Counted from the first letter of the stretch, positions 1 through 9,631 are shown. The stretch: 64,000 nucleotides of DNA from Anaerolineales bacterium (GCA_020634855.1 JACKAU010000007.1:426891-490890), one strand, 5' to 3'. The notes: generated by a model from the letters alone, not told the origin. Numbers and translations are program-made.

Positions 1-22
1 CTAACCTAGAGAGAGTTTCAAA

Positions 23-766
23 ATGGATCAGCTCATTCAAACCATCACTAACTTCCAAAACAATGGTCACAGTCATTCTAATGATGACATTGCCGCCCAA
101 ATCTGCCACCAGATTTTGTCGTCTGCGGCAAAACTGAAGGCTATAAATTACCTACTGCAAGAGATGAAAGAGAAAGCGCAGCCGATTCCCGGTGAAGTTG
201 TTCAAATTGTAGACACCTTAGCTAAAGAGTTGCAATCGCTGGGCAGTAGCGTTTACCACCTCAATACGCCGGAAAACCTAAAAAATGTCGCTGCGCCCCA
301 AAAATTTGACCTGGTCACTCTAGTGGAAGAAACAGTCTTACCCTTTCTCGTTCAGGCGCCGGATCGGACAATTTCTAGAGATTATCAAGCCGGTCTGTTA
401 TTTGCTTATGGCAGCCGGGAAAAAACGCAAATTATATTAGATAATATATTGTCTAACGCGCTCAAATATTCACCGGAGGGCAGTCCGATTTATGTCAGGG
501 TGAATATTTATGCACTCGCTTCATCTAATAAACCCGCCTACGCCGCCGTCTATATTTCTAATTCCGGTTCATTTATCCCGCCGCAAGAGCAGAAAAAAAT
601 CTTCAATAAATATTATCGCAGCAATGGGCGTCACCAATTAGGCCAAGGTTTAGGCCTTTACCTCGCTCGCCGCTTTGTCGAGATGCAGAATGGGCAAATG
701 CACGTTGAAAGCCATCCGGTTGAGGGCACCACATTTTGGTTTACGTTGCCTTTAAACCACTGCTAA
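23..766 (+). CDS. Histidine kinase-like ATPase domain protein
   Basis: A 247-residue protein whose C-terminal half is a GHKL/HATPase_c fold. An N-box (LDNILSNALKYS) lies near residue 137 and a G2 box (GQGLGLYLARRFVE) near 210, followed by the usual TTFWFTLPL ending. The first ~90 residues are helical and could be a degenerate dimerisation domain, but I see no H-box with a phospho-accepting His next to Glu, no membrane segment and no sensor domain. It may be an orphan sensor-kinase output half or a kinase that works with a separate DHp partner. The ATG follows a purine-rich AGAGAGAG stretch, but only 22 bases of the window precede it, so a longer upstream form cannot be excluded. A hairpin terminator follows, so it appears to end its own transcript. 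Confidence 0.75.
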   Translation: MDQLIQTITNFQNNGHSHSNDDIAAQICHQILSSAAKLKAINYLLQEMKEKAQPIPGEVVQIVDTLAKELQSLGSSVYHLNTPENLKNVAAPQKFDLVTLVEETVLPFLVQAPDRTISRDYQAGLLFAYGSREKTQIILDNILSNALKYSPEGSPIYVRVNIYALASSNKPAYAAVYISNSGSFIPPQEQKKIFNKYYRSNGRHQLGQGLGLYLARRFVEMQNGQMHVESHPVEGTTFWFTLPLNHC

Positions 767-804
767 TCTGATCCGACCTTAACCACATCTAAACCGTTCA
801 AAAG

Positions 805-837
805 AGATCGAATAGAAATTAGATTCGGTCTTTTTTT
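805..837 (+). terminator. Rho-independent terminator after kinase-like gene
   Basis: A 9-bp stem (AGATCGAAT with ATTCGGTCT, one G-U pair) encloses a 9-base loop and runs into seven T residues. It lies 39 bases after the stop codon of the upstream gene and closes that transcription unit. Confidence 0.8.
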
Positions 838-880
838 GGTTTCCTCATATCACCCCTGACGACGTAACCTGTGGCGTCGT

Positions 881-909
881 TTCACTTATTACACAGTTGG
901 GATTATAAT
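881..909 (+). promoter_or_regulatory. Sigma70-type promoter upstream of SulP gene
   Basis: TTCACT, a 17-base spacer and a perfect TATAAT. It lies about 140 bases before the SulP start codon and after the preceding terminator. A second, weaker candidate (TTAAAT/CATAAT) lies at 941-970. Confidence 0.5.
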
Positions 910-1047
910 CAGTCTCAAGGAATGCCATCTGTCCGCGCTCTTAAATCCACCCAAATAACTATGTCATAATAATTGCTCACGCAGATAGTGATGAAATGGT
1001 CAATCAACGGCAAGACAATTAAGGAAGGATAGGAAGGAGCCAACGTC

Positions 1048-3393
1048 ATGACCAGCCATTTCAAAGACCAACCGCAAATAAAAACCCCGGCCGATGTTCT
1101 GGAATATGTTTCATTGGGCGGCCCGCCGCCGGATAATAGCGCCGGTGACGATATTCCCCCGATACCGGAAATAGAGGAAACGGATCCCACTGCCGAGGTT
1201 GAGTCAACCTCTAACCCTTTTGTCGACAGTCTCAGCCACACGCCGACCTATCTCTCCAGCCCTATCCGTTTCTTAAAATCATACAAACTAAACTCCCTAC
1301 GCCCCGATCTGGTGGCCGGGTTGACTGTGGGCGTCATTGCCTTACCGCAAGTAATTGCCTTCGCCCTCATCGCCGAACTGCCGCCGGAGATGGGTCTTTA
1401 CGCGGCGATTGTGGCCGGCATTGTGGGCGCACTATGGGGCTCCAGCGATCAGATGAATACCGGCCCGGCCAACGCTATCTCGATTCTGGTGCTCTCCTCG
1501 CTGCTGGCTATCGCCGCACCCGGGTCGCCGGAATTTATCCTGGCCGCCGGGATGCTGGCGGTTATGGCCGGTGTTTTTCAGTTAATCATGGGCTTGTCCG
1601 GGTTGGGGGTGCTGGTTAACTTTGTATCTCACTCGGTCATCATCGGCTTTGCCAGTGGAGCCGGTTTACTGATTGGCATCGGCCAGTTGAAAAACGTTTT
1701 TGGTTTGGAATTTCAAAGCCGCAACGTCATCGATACCATTAGCAACACCATTTTGTTTCTGCCGCAAAGCCATCTGGCGACCACTGCCATTAGCATTGGC
1801 ACCATTATCATAATTGTGGCGCTGCGCAAATTTGCCCCCAAACTCCCCGGTCCCCTGTTAGCCATGGTTGTCGCCTCATTTTTTGTCTACTTTTTTGATT
1901 TGGGCAACGGCGGCGTCAAAGTGATCGGTGAATTGCCGAAAACGTTACCCCCGCTAGCCGACCTGCCCCTGCTGGACCTTGATCTGATTTCCAGATTGTC
2001 GGCCGGGGCGCTGGCCGTTGGGGCCATCGGTTTGATCCAAACCACGGCCATTGCCCGGGCTTTTTCAACTCAAACCGGCCAGCGGTTGGATAGCAACCAG
2101 GAATTTGTGGGACAAGGACTGGCCAACGTGGCCGCCGGATTGTTTAGCGGCTACGCCGGAGCCGGCTCATTTGCCCGTTCAGCAGTGAATATGGAAGCCG
2201 GAGCTAAAACTCGCATGAGCAGCCTTTTGTCAAGCGTCTTTGTACTGGTCGCGATGCTAACATTGGGGTCATTAGGGGTTTATCTGCCGATCGCCGCCCT
2301 GGCCGGGGTGCTAATGGTCACGGCCTACGGGTTGGTTGATGTTAAAGAGATGAGGTTAATCTGGAAAGGCAATCGCAGTGATGCCATCATCATGTTGATC
2401 ACATTTTTCGGCACCATCTTCTTAAAAATCGAATTTGCGGTGTTAATGGGAGTTTTGATCTCGTTTGCCTTTTACATCACCCGGACCAGCGTGCCCAAAG
2501 TCTTTCCGGTTGTACCGGATAAAACGTTCAAACACTTTGTCCGGCGGCTACCGGGCCGACCGGGTTGTCCGCAGTTAGGCATTATCAAGATTTCCGGCGA
2601 TCTCTACTTTGGCGCGGTTAATCACGTTGAAGAGTTGATCATTAAACATATGACCAGCCAGCCGACCGAGCGGTTTCTACTGTTGCGTATGCACGGGGTG
2701 AACAACTGCGATATCAGCGGTATCCGCATGCTGGAAACCATCCATCATTTGTACCACGAACGGGGCGGCGACATCTTTTTTATGAAGGTGCAAGATCCGG
2801 TTTTGGCCGTCATGAAATCATCCGGCTTCACCCAAAAAATCGGCGAAAGTCATTTTTTGAGTGAGGAGGAGGCTATTGGGCACTTGTTCTACCGGGTGCT
2901 TGATCCGGCTATTTGTATTTATGAATGTCCTTTCAGAGCCTTCAAAGAGTGCCAAAATCTGCCTAAGAGCCATCACTCGTTAGAGTTGTCACCCATTCCG
3001 GCCGCCCTCCCGGACAATCTAACCAGGGTTAGCCCCGAGCAATTATGGAAAAATCTCCACACCAGTAACGGTGACCAACCGCTGGTCATCGACGTGCGGG
3101 AACCCCGCGAATATGCCAGAGGACATATTCCAGAGGCGCGCCTCATTCCCCTGGGCGATATCATGGCTGAAGATATATCCATCCCCAAAACGCAGCCGAT
3201 TGTCTTGGTTTGTCGCAGCGGCCGGCGGAGCAATCGAGCGGCATCGGCCTTAAACCAGCAAGGATTTGAAAATATATCGATTCTGAAAGGTGGCTTGCTG
3301 GCATGGGAAGCGGCCGATTTACTGGAAGCAGTGGAGCTTCGCACTAATTTAAAACCAAGGAGCGAACATAATGGATCGAACACCATCGCGTAA
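1048..3393 (+). CDS. SulP anion transporter with STAS and rhodanese domains
   Basis: A 781-residue inner-membrane transporter of the SulP (SLC26-like) family, members of which move sulfate, bicarbonate or other anions. After an acidic ~80-residue N-terminal tail comes the SulP core (about residues 84-490, starting LRPDLVAGLTVG), then a cytoplasmic STAS domain (about 505-620, with the DISG motif) and a C-terminal rhodanese domain (about 660-765). The rhodanese loop has its catalytic Cys at 722 (CRSGRRS), so sulfurtransferase activity is plausible. The three-domain fusion suggests a link to sulfur anions, but the substrate cannot be read from sequence. The start has a GAAGGAG ribosome-binding site. 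Its last 23 bases overlap the next gene, glpX, implying coupled translation. Confidence 0.9.
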   Translation: MTSHFKDQPQIKTPADVLEYVSLGGPPPDNSAGDDIPPIPEIEETDPTAEVESTSNPFVDSLSHTPTYLSSPIRFLKSYKLNSLRPDLVAGLTVGVIALPQVIAFALIAELPPEMGLYAAIVAGIVGALWGSSDQMNTGPANAISILVLSSLLAIAAPGSPEFILAAGMLAVMAGVFQLIMGLSGLGVLVNFVSHSVIIGFASGAGLLIGIGQLKNVFGLEFQSRNVIDTISNTILFLPQSHLATTAISIGTIIIIVALRKFAPKLPGPLLAMVVASFFVYFFDLGNGGVKVIGELPKTLPPLADLPLLDLDLISRLSAGALAVGAIGLIQTTAIARAFSTQTGQRLDSNQEFVGQGLANVAAGLFSGYAGAGSFARSAVNMEAGAKTRMSSLLSSVFVLVAMLTLGSLGVYLPIAALAGVLMVTAYGLVDVKEMRLIWKGNRSDAIIMLITFFGTIFLKIEFAVLMGVLISFAFYITRTSVPKVFPVVPDKTFKHFVRRLPGRPGCPQLGIIKISGDLYFGAVNHVEELIIKHMTSQPTERFLLLRMHGVNNCDISGIRMLETIHHLYHERGGDIFFMKVQDPVLAVMKSSGFTQKIGESHFLSEEEAIGHLFYRVLDPAICIYECPFRAFKECQNLPKSHHSLELSPIPAALPDNLTRVSPEQLWKNLHTSNGDQPLVIDVREPREYARGHIPEARLIPLGDIMAEDISIPKTQPIVLVCRSGRRSNRAASALNQQGFENISILKGGLLAWEAADLLEAVELRTNLKPRSEHNGSNTIA

Positions 3394-4342
3394 TATTGGG
3401 CTTGATTTAGTCCGTGTCACAGAAGCTACGGCGCTTACGGCGGGGCGCTGGTTGGGGTTGGGCAATCGCGAGATGACCCATCGCGCCGCAACCGAGGCTA
3501 TGAGTTTAGCGCTAGCCTCGATTAATATTGACGGCTACATTGTCATTGGCGAAGAAGGCCGAATTAAAGAACATACCCCACTCGATACCGGCCGGCGGGT
3601 CGGCACCGGCCAAGGGCCGGAAGTTGATGTGGTGGTCGATCCTATCGACGGCACTAATTCCGTGGTTACCGGGCGAACGGGCGCAATTTCGGTTATCTGT
3701 GTCGCGCCGCGTCATTCGATGTGGGATTGCAAACCGGCCGCTTACATGGATAAAATCATTGTCGATGCTGACGCCGCCGACGCACTGATACCGGAATGTA
3801 TGGACGCCCCGGCCGGCTGGACGCTGGCGGCCATTGCCCGCACCAAAGGGAAATCGATTCGCGATTTACAAGTTATTGTCCTGGACCGACCCCGCCACAA
3901 GGATTTGATCGAAGAGATTCGCAAATCGGGGGCGCGGGTACTGCTCCGGCCGGACGGCGACACCGCCGGCGCGCTCATTGCCGCCACCCCCGGCGCCGGC
4001 CCGGATGTTCTGATGGGCATCGGCGGCGCGTCTGAAGGCGTCACCGCCGCCTGCGGCGTAAGAGCTATTGGGGGGGCGATGCTGGCTCGACTGGCGCCTC
4101 AAAGTGATGATGAATGGACAGCCGTTAAAGAGGCCGGTATGGATACCAAACGTATCCTCACCTGCCATGAATTGGTCTCTAGTAATCAGATTTTTTTGGC
4201 GGCGACCGGCATCACCGACGGGCCGCTGTTGAATGGAGTCGAATATTGGGGCCATCGAGCCAAAACCTATTCACTGGTTCTTCGGGGCGAAACCGGCACC
4301 CGGCGTACGATCCACGCCGAGCACCGGGTGGCGTTAGAGTAA
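3371..4342 (+). CDS. glpX: Class II fructose-1,6-bisphosphatase
   Basis: A 323-residue GlpX-type fructose-1,6-bisphosphatase, which hydrolyses fructose 1,6-bisphosphate to fructose 6-phosphate in gluconeogenesis or the Calvin cycle. Family hallmarks are the GEEGRIKE segment, the metal-binding motif DPIDGTN (Asp90 and Asp93) and the later GIGGASEGV loop. Length is normal for the family. The ATG lies inside the 3' end of the SulP gene, with AAGGAG eight bases upstream, so both genes are translated from one message and probably coupled. The pairing with an anion transporter is unexplained; a bicarbonate-uptake role for the transporter would fit carbon metabolism, but this is inference. Confidence 0.93.
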   Translation: MDRTPSRNIGLDLVRVTEATALTAGRWLGLGNREMTHRAATEAMSLALASINIDGYIVIGEEGRIKEHTPLDTGRRVGTGQGPEVDVVVDPIDGTNSVVTGRTGAISVICVAPRHSMWDCKPAAYMDKIIVDADAADALIPECMDAPAGWTLAAIARTKGKSIRDLQVIVLDRPRHKDLIEEIRKSGARVLLRPDGDTAGALIAATPGAGPDVLMGIGGASEGVTAACGVRAIGGAMLARLAPQSDDEWTAVKEAGMDTKRILTCHELVSSNQIFLAATGITDGPLLNGVEYWGHRAKTYSLVLRGETGTRRTIHAEHRVALE

Positions 4343-4353
4343 AACGACGGCCG

Positions 4354-5412
4354 CTAGTGACCGCCTTTAATCACCTCATGCACAAAACTCAATTTTTCAA
4401 TCGCTTTTGGCGACAGCACAAAGGGATACATGTCCGGCTGGCCCATGCTTCTGTTGATGCTATTAAGCGCGTATGTTAGCGGTAACCACCGATCAACAAT
4501 GTTTTGAAACTCCTGGCTGTAGAGATCGGCCATCGTTAGGGATGATCTGCTGCTGCCGGCCTTCAACCTAACCGTTACGCCAAACTCTCGGGCCGTTTCG
4601 ATGGCATCCGTAATATGTAGATAATGGGCCCACGTTTCAGCCCAGTCTTCCCAAGCGTGGGCGCCGGCGTAAACGCTGACAAACTGTTCCTGCCAGTTCG
4701 ATGGCGGGTCCGCTTGATAATGCCGCTCCAGAGCCTGACCATAATCTTCCTGCTCATTGCCGAACAATAGGCGAAAAGGCTCCAGCCACTCACTGTTCTG
4801 GACTAACAGCATCCAATAGTAGTGGCCGATTTCGTGCCGAAAGTGCCCCAGCAAAGTCCGATAGGGTTCGTCCATCGCTACTCGGGTTTGTTCTCGCGTG
4901 ACGCTGTCCGCTTCAAAGATGTTGATGGTGATCAGACCATCGGCATGACCGGTGGTTACGGGTTCAGCATCGTCGCCGGTCGGAGCCAAAAAATCAAAGG
5001 CCAAGCCCCTTTCCGGGTCTTGCTCCTTATCAACAACCGGCAGCCCCAAAGCCCACAAACTATAAATCAGCCGCCGCTTGGCCACCTCCAAATCAGCCCA
5101 CAATTTCCGATTGTTACCTTCATTCAGATTGGGAATGGTTTGGTTGAGCCGGCAGGAGCGACAGAACGGGTTCGGGTCATCGGCCGAAATCAGCCAATTA
5201 CATACGTTTTCCTGGGTGTAATTGGCGCATAACCGAAACTGTTGGTGACTCACGGTCGAATCAAGTGGCTGCCACAGTTGATTGTCAATCGGATTTAGCG
5301 CAGTCAACACCTGCGCCTCAGGAATGTAGCCCAGTTGGTACCCGCAGTGTAAACATTGGGTATTTTCAAAGAAAAGCAATTGCCCGCAATTTTGACACTG
5401 AAAGCTTTTCAT
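4354..5412 (-). CDS. Putative zinc-binding metallopeptidase with zinc-ribbon
   Basis: A 352-residue protein of the Peptidase_Mx type (putative zinc metallopeptidase, PF15887-like). The N-terminus is a four-cysteine zinc ribbon (C6, C9, C20, C23) and a second Cys cluster follows near residue 85. The catalytic motif HEIGH is at residues 193-197, with an acidic EDYGQALERHY helix further on. No signal peptide or membrane segment is seen, so it is probably cytoplasmic. The gene is convergent with glpX, with 11 bases between stop codons. No strong ribosome-binding site precedes the ATG, but the zinc ribbon begins immediately, so the start is likely right. Substrate unknown. Confidence 0.8.
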   Translation of the reverse strand: MKSFQCQNCGQLLFFENTQCLHCGYQLGYIPEAQVLTALNPIDNQLWQPLDSTVSHQQFRLCANYTQENVCNWLISADDPNPFCRSCRLNQTIPNLNEGNNRKLWADLEVAKRRLIYSLWALGLPVVDKEQDPERGLAFDFLAPTGDDAEPVTTGHADGLITINIFEADSVTREQTRVAMDEPYRTLLGHFRHEIGHYYWMLLVQNSEWLEPFRLLFGNEQEDYGQALERHYQADPPSNWQEQFVSVYAGAHAWEDWAETWAHYLHITDAIETAREFGVTVRLKAGSSRSSLTMADLYSQEFQNIVDRWLPLTYALNSINRSMGQPDMYPFVLSPKAIEKLSFVHEVIKGGH

Positions 5413-5594
5413 ATGGGTTTAAGGGTTTTCCTTTCCGCCTTGATACGATATTCTGATAATTTTATTAAAGTCTTTAACTAACTTAACCATAATCACAGTA
5501 AGTACTTGGGTACTAGTTAACTTTATCGCCACTTATGTTACTCTAGTCTTACGGTACTATATAGCAGTTGTTGCACTTTATCAAATCAATCTAT

Positions 5595-5622
5595 GCGCGA
5601 GTTTACCGGCTCGCGCGCTTTT
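5595..5622 (+). promoter_or_regulatory. Leader hairpin before SPFH gene
   Basis: GCGCGAG pairs with CTCGCGC around an 8-base loop and is followed by GCTTTTA, 22 bases before the SPFH start codon. It could act as an attenuator-like terminator in the 5' leader or protect the message. The gap at 5413-5594 is AT-rich and shows no gene. Confidence 0.4.
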
Positions 5623-5644
5623 ATTTGAAGAGACGGAGGGATAA

Positions 5645-7279
5645 ATGTCGGTACATACGATTATGCTCAGACCCCAAACAATGACGGGAACAAGCAAGTT
5701 GCTTAGGGGGTTAGTTTTCGTAGGGATTGTAGCGGCTAGCGGGTTAGCTGCTGCCTTTAGTGACCTGGCCGGGGCTATATTTTTTTTAAGCGCTTCATTG
5801 ATATTTATATTTGCCGGTTTTAAGCCTTATCAAGGTCGCAATCTTTTGCTTTTATTGTTTGCTCATTTCGTAGTTGGTCTCATCTTTTTTGAAACAGCGA
5901 TAGCCAATCCAACGATTCGTCATTTTGCCGCCGGTAATAATCCGGGCACATTAACGTTGGAGCAAGGGGTAACGCTGATTTTTACCGCAGCCATGATTGG
6001 TCTGGTGGCGGCTGTCATATTGGTGACTATTCCTTTTATGTTAGTGGTCGCAGCCGCGGCAGCCGTGATCTCGAAATGGCATGTAGGGCCTGACCAATCT
6101 TTTAGGTCTGCATTCACTCATACCCTATGTACTATTCTGGCGGTAATCCATTTTGTCGTTGTAGTTCAAGATGGGGAGATCAAAGGCCATCGGGACGGCA
6201 AAGAGCGGCTGGAAAAGTTCGGCGGACCGGGCTGGATGACCGTTTACCCGCAGCAAGCGGTGGCGCTCCATATTCAGGGCAAGATCACCCGGGTGGTGGG
6301 CGCCGGCACGGTGATGTTGAAACGCGGCGAAAAAATCATGGCCGTGCTGCCGTTGAGTCCTAAAGGCAATGTCCAGGCCATCGAGAATGTCCTTACGCGA
6401 GACCGGATCGCTCTCAACGTGTCGGTTCTGCACGCCGCGCGGCTGGAACCAGCGGCCGATACCAAAACCCGATTACAGCAGGAGTTGAGCAGCGCCGAAG
6501 CCCACCTACGCAGCTTGACGCTCGAAGGCGCGCCGGTTACAGCTATCGATGCCGTCCAACAAACCGTCGAGTCGGCCCGGCAAAAGCTACAAGCGCTGGA
6601 AACCGACAAAATCATCGGCGATGATCTATTCCAGATTTACGAAAGCACGGCCCGCCTGGCCGCCCTGCGAGCACCAGACCCCTACAACGCCGTCAAGTTC
6701 GCCGTTATCAACAATCTCAAAGATGCCATTATGGCTGAATACTCCGAAGATCTGTTCAAAATCAAGGAAGATAACGGCGATTTAGAGACCAAAATCAACC
6801 AGCGCAAGATCAAAGAAATAGAAGATTTGGTTACGCGAAAGTCCATGGGCTTTGGCATGGGCAAAGGCTCCAAACTACTGATCGTCGATATCGCTGAAAT
6901 TTCCTTTCCCCCAGAACTCAAAGAAAAAATCGAACAACAAGTTAAAACGCTCATCGAGGAACAAATTCAGGAAACCGAAGCTCGCATTGCCGAGTCCAAA
7001 GCCAAAGCCAACATCATTGCGGCCAAAGCCAAGGCGCAGGCCGCTATTATGGCCGGCAAAGGTGAAGGTGAGGCCCGGGCCGCTCTCTTCCGCGAAATTC
7101 TACGCGAACTGAAACGCGAACGACTGCCGCAAGAGCAGATCGCCAGCGCCATGCTCGGCCTGATTAGCGCCACTACCTCCGTGAAGGAGATGAAGGATCT
7201 GTTCAAATCATCGTCATTCCTGCACCGTCGCTACCCGGAACTAATGGCGGAGAATGGGAACGGACACATGGTAGAATAG
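5645..7279 (+). CDS. SPFH/band-7 domain membrane protein
   Basis: A 544-residue membrane scaffold of the SPFH (stomatin/prohibitin/flotillin) type. The first ~175 residues hold four or five hydrophobic segments, more than the single anchor of typical flotillins. A band-7-like region follows (about 185-280, with FGGPGWMTVYPQQAVAL), then a charged coiled coil, a second folded part and an Ala/Lys-rich helix near 455-490 (ESKAKANIIAAKAKAQ) like the flotillin tail. GGAGGG precedes the ATG. A decayed paralogue lies at 10571-12184, which confirms the domain order. Likely role: organising membrane microdomains or protease complexes; the partner is unknown, though the next gene encodes an S24-type protease domain. 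Confidence 0.8.
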   Translation: MSVHTIMLRPQTMTGTSKLLRGLVFVGIVAASGLAAAFSDLAGAIFFLSASLIFIFAGFKPYQGRNLLLLLFAHFVVGLIFFETAIANPTIRHFAAGNNPGTLTLEQGVTLIFTAAMIGLVAAVILVTIPFMLVVAAAAAVISKWHVGPDQSFRSAFTHTLCTILAVIHFVVVVQDGEIKGHRDGKERLEKFGGPGWMTVYPQQAVALHIQGKITRVVGAGTVMLKRGEKIMAVLPLSPKGNVQAIENVLTRDRIALNVSVLHAARLEPAADTKTRLQQELSSAEAHLRSLTLEGAPVTAIDAVQQTVESARQKLQALETDKIIGDDLFQIYESTARLAALRAPDPYNAVKFAVINNLKDAIMAEYSEDLFKIKEDNGDLETKINQRKIKEIEDLVTRKSMGFGMGKGSKLLIVDIAEISFPPELKEKIEQQVKTLIEEQIQETEARIAESKAKANIIAAKAKAQAAIMAGKGEGEARAALFREILRELKRERLPQEQIASAMLGLISATTSVKEMKDLFKSSSFLHRRYPELMAENGNGHMVE

Positions 7280-7329
7280 ACGAGCCCGGATCAACAGACA
7301 ACAGAATAAAGTGAGAACGTCCCCATCGG

Positions 7330-7455
7330 GACAACACGGAGAACAAAATAGAGTTGGTTAGCTAGACAGTTTGATCATTGGATCGTTGGACAGGTAGCTG
7401 GCAACCAGTCACCTGTCCAACCAACCATCCAACTAACTAACCAACCATCCAACTT
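7330..7455. repeat. Iterated-word inverted repeat (GTTGG / CCAAC)
   Basis: The gap between the SPFH and S24 genes contains GTTGG-type words on the left and CCAACCAACCATCCAAC-type words on the right. They enclose a 10-bp perfect stem, TTGGACAGGT with ACCTGTCCAA. Same word family as the gaps at 47.8 and 60.3 kb. Confidence 0.6.
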
Positions 7456-7495
7456 AACCCCTTTTTTAGAAGAGCAATCCAGGAGAGTGAGACTC

Positions 7496-9631
7496 ATGTT
7501 ACAAGATCACGTTGCGACTCGAGAGCGCCGTCAATTGCATCGGTTTGGCCGGTATCATCTGACCGGCGACTCGCCGGAAAAGAATTTTTTGTCGCTTGAA
7601 AATCTGTTACTTAAAAACAGGGACCAAGTCTCTGCCGATCCGGTTAAGACACGTAACTTTCGACCCCAAATTCAACTGTACTGGGCCAAAGAATCATTGC
7701 CCGATCTAACGTCGGCCGGCCGGGCGACCACGATGGACACACTGGCCGCCCAGCTCGATCTCCCACGCCAGGCCATCCGGGAAACGCGAAGCTACAAGGG
7801 CGGGGCCGCCGCCGAGTGGACTCTGACTGAAGAAGCCATCCAGCGCCTGTACGATCATTTAACCTCAACCGGCAGCGAGCCGCTCATGCCCGGTATCGAG
7901 ACTATTTTGCTTGAGCGAGAACCAGGCCAGGGTGAAGCCTGGTTTGTTCAGGATCAAGCTTGGCATTGTTTAAGTCAGGCCGACGGTAGCCGAATTATCA
8001 ACCTGCTAGACCAAGGTCTTGATACAGAACCGATCATCGCCAACCTACAAGACGCCAATGGTCAGGCCGAACGACTCATGGCCCGCCAGCCTCGCAGCGG
8101 CGCGATTATTTGTGAACAGGCGCTGCTTGAGTTAGATGAACAAGAGTATTTGGTTTCGCTGTCCAGTATGAGCGATCCCGGCGGCTTGATGCAGTTTGAA
8201 CACAGCCGGGGCCGGCTGCATTTGCTGCTGGCGGCAATCCTGCTCAATGAAGGCGAAAACCTGGAACTGGCGGCCGAGCATTTTCTGAGAGCCAGAGATG
8301 AGTATGTAACTTCAGGCTGTTTTCACCTGCTGGCAATGGCCTATCTAGGTCAGGCCATCGCCCTGCGCCGGCTAAACCAGATCGATGACGCCGGAGAGGC
8401 GCTGATCGATGCCGGCGATTATGCCCGTCACGAAGCGATGTCTGCCCGCGTCGATGTCATAGCTCTGAAGCAAGCCGTTGAGATGGAAGAGGATATCCTA
8501 GCGGCGCTATGGCAGTATGGCCCCTCGGCCGTGTCGGCGGCGAAAGCTCAAGACGGCTTTAAACTCTTCAGTGTAACAACCGGAGCGACCATCGCCGCCC
8601 GCCAGGGCATGGTTGGGCTGGATTTTTTGACCCGCAAGGATTATGAAAGCGGTGACCCTAGCCCCTTGACCACCAACCAGTTTTATTTCGATTTAAATCA
8701 GGTGGCCGCCAAAGCTGATATCGATCTGGGCGCGGTCTCTTACATTGTGCAAATCCCGGCGGGCATCGAAACCGATCACAGTTTACAGGCCGGCGACTGG
8801 CTGTTCATTGCTGCCGAGGACAAACCGGCCAAACTCCGCCAGAGGCAGGTCGCCGTCTTGATCATCGGCGAAACGCTCCGAGCCTCGCTCAAAACGCTAA
8901 CCACCGAAGCCGCGGATCACTACTTTCTGCGAGCCGAACATGATGAGGATGCCTCGTTGATTGTCTATCGCTACGGCGCGCCGGTGGCAGAGATCGAGGC
9001 CTACTACCGGAAATGCCAATGGGGCGGCAAAATCGAGCATGAACCGGCCTTTGAGGTCGCCCTGACCGGCGCGGTCATCGGCGTGGTGCGGCACGGCTTG
9101 GTCCCGACCCCGGATCGGCCCGCGGCCGGTTCGACCCGACGATCAAGTGCCATTATTCGCCGGATTCCGGTGGTCAGCCAAATCTCGGCCGGGCTGGGCG
9201 TCATCGCCCCGCAGGATGTCAGCGATCATTTGTATCTAGATGAACTGGAGTGCGTCGGAGCCAATTTTGGCCTACTGGTCGAGGGCGACAGCATGATTGA
9301 CGATGATATCCTCCCCGGCGATATCGCCCTGATCCGCCAGCAGGAGCATGTGGAGAACGGCGATATCGCCGCGATCCTCATCCAAACGCCAGAGGAAAGC
9401 ATCGAGGTCATCAAAGCCTACCACTTCTATGACCGGCCCGGTCATGAGCACTGGTTTTTGAAATCCGGTAATCGAACCGGTACTCATCTGGTGGTTGTGC
9501 CGGATGAGACCCGTTTGGAGCGAATCAGGCGCTTCTACGCCGGTCGGATGGAGAACGTGGCCTTCTACGCCAACGCCGAACTGCGCGTCGCCGGCAAGTT
9601 TATTAAAAAAGTGAATGTAACTCAGTTGTAG
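7496..9631 (+). CDS. TPR-containing protein with C-terminal LexA/S24-like peptidase domain
   Basis: A 711-residue protein of unusual build. The C-terminal ~150 residues look like a LexA/S24 autoprotease: ISAGLG with the expected Ala565-Gly566 cleavage pair, EGDSM with nucleophile Ser599, and general-base Lys640 in EVIKAYHF, a spacing close to LexA. The middle (about 230-330) is helical and TPR-like. The N-terminus has a short segment (about 80-120) that could be a helix-turn-helix, but no clear DNA-binding domain is seen. The ATG at 7496 is chosen because AGGAG lies 10 bases upstream; the upstream in-frame GTG at 7487 sits almost on that site. Could be a signal-regulated self-cleaving regulator; function not known. 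Confidence 0.65.
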   Translation: MLQDHVATRERRQLHRFGRYHLTGDSPEKNFLSLENLLLKNRDQVSADPVKTRNFRPQIQLYWAKESLPDLTSAGRATTMDTLAAQLDLPRQAIRETRSYKGGAAAEWTLTEEAIQRLYDHLTSTGSEPLMPGIETILLEREPGQGEAWFVQDQAWHCLSQADGSRIINLLDQGLDTEPIIANLQDANGQAERLMARQPRSGAIICEQALLELDEQEYLVSLSSMSDPGGLMQFEHSRGRLHLLLAAILLNEGENLELAAEHFLRARDEYVTSGCFHLLAMAYLGQAIALRRLNQIDDAGEALIDAGDYARHEAMSARVDVIALKQAVEMEEDILAALWQYGPSAVSAAKAQDGFKLFSVTTGATIAARQGMVGLDFLTRKDYESGDPSPLTTNQFYFDLNQVAAKADIDLGAVSYIVQIPAGIETDHSLQAGDWLFIAAEDKPAKLRQRQVAVLIIGETLRASLKTLTTEAADHYFLRAEHDEDASLIVYRYGAPVAEIEAYYRKCQWGGKIEHEPAFEVALTGAVIGVVRHGLVPTPDRPAAGSTRRSSAIIRRIPVVSQISAGLGVIAPQDVSDHLYLDELECVGANFGLLVEGDSMIDDDILPGDIALIRQQEHVENGDIAAILIQTPEESIEVIKAYHFYDRPGHEHWFLKSGNRTGTHLVVVPDETRLERIRRFYAGRMENVAFYANAELRVAGKFIKKVNVTQL

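Noticed and set aside
7487..7495. GTG start for the TPR-S24 protein
   Set aside because: It lies one base after the AGGAG site; the ATG at 7496 has suitable spacing.
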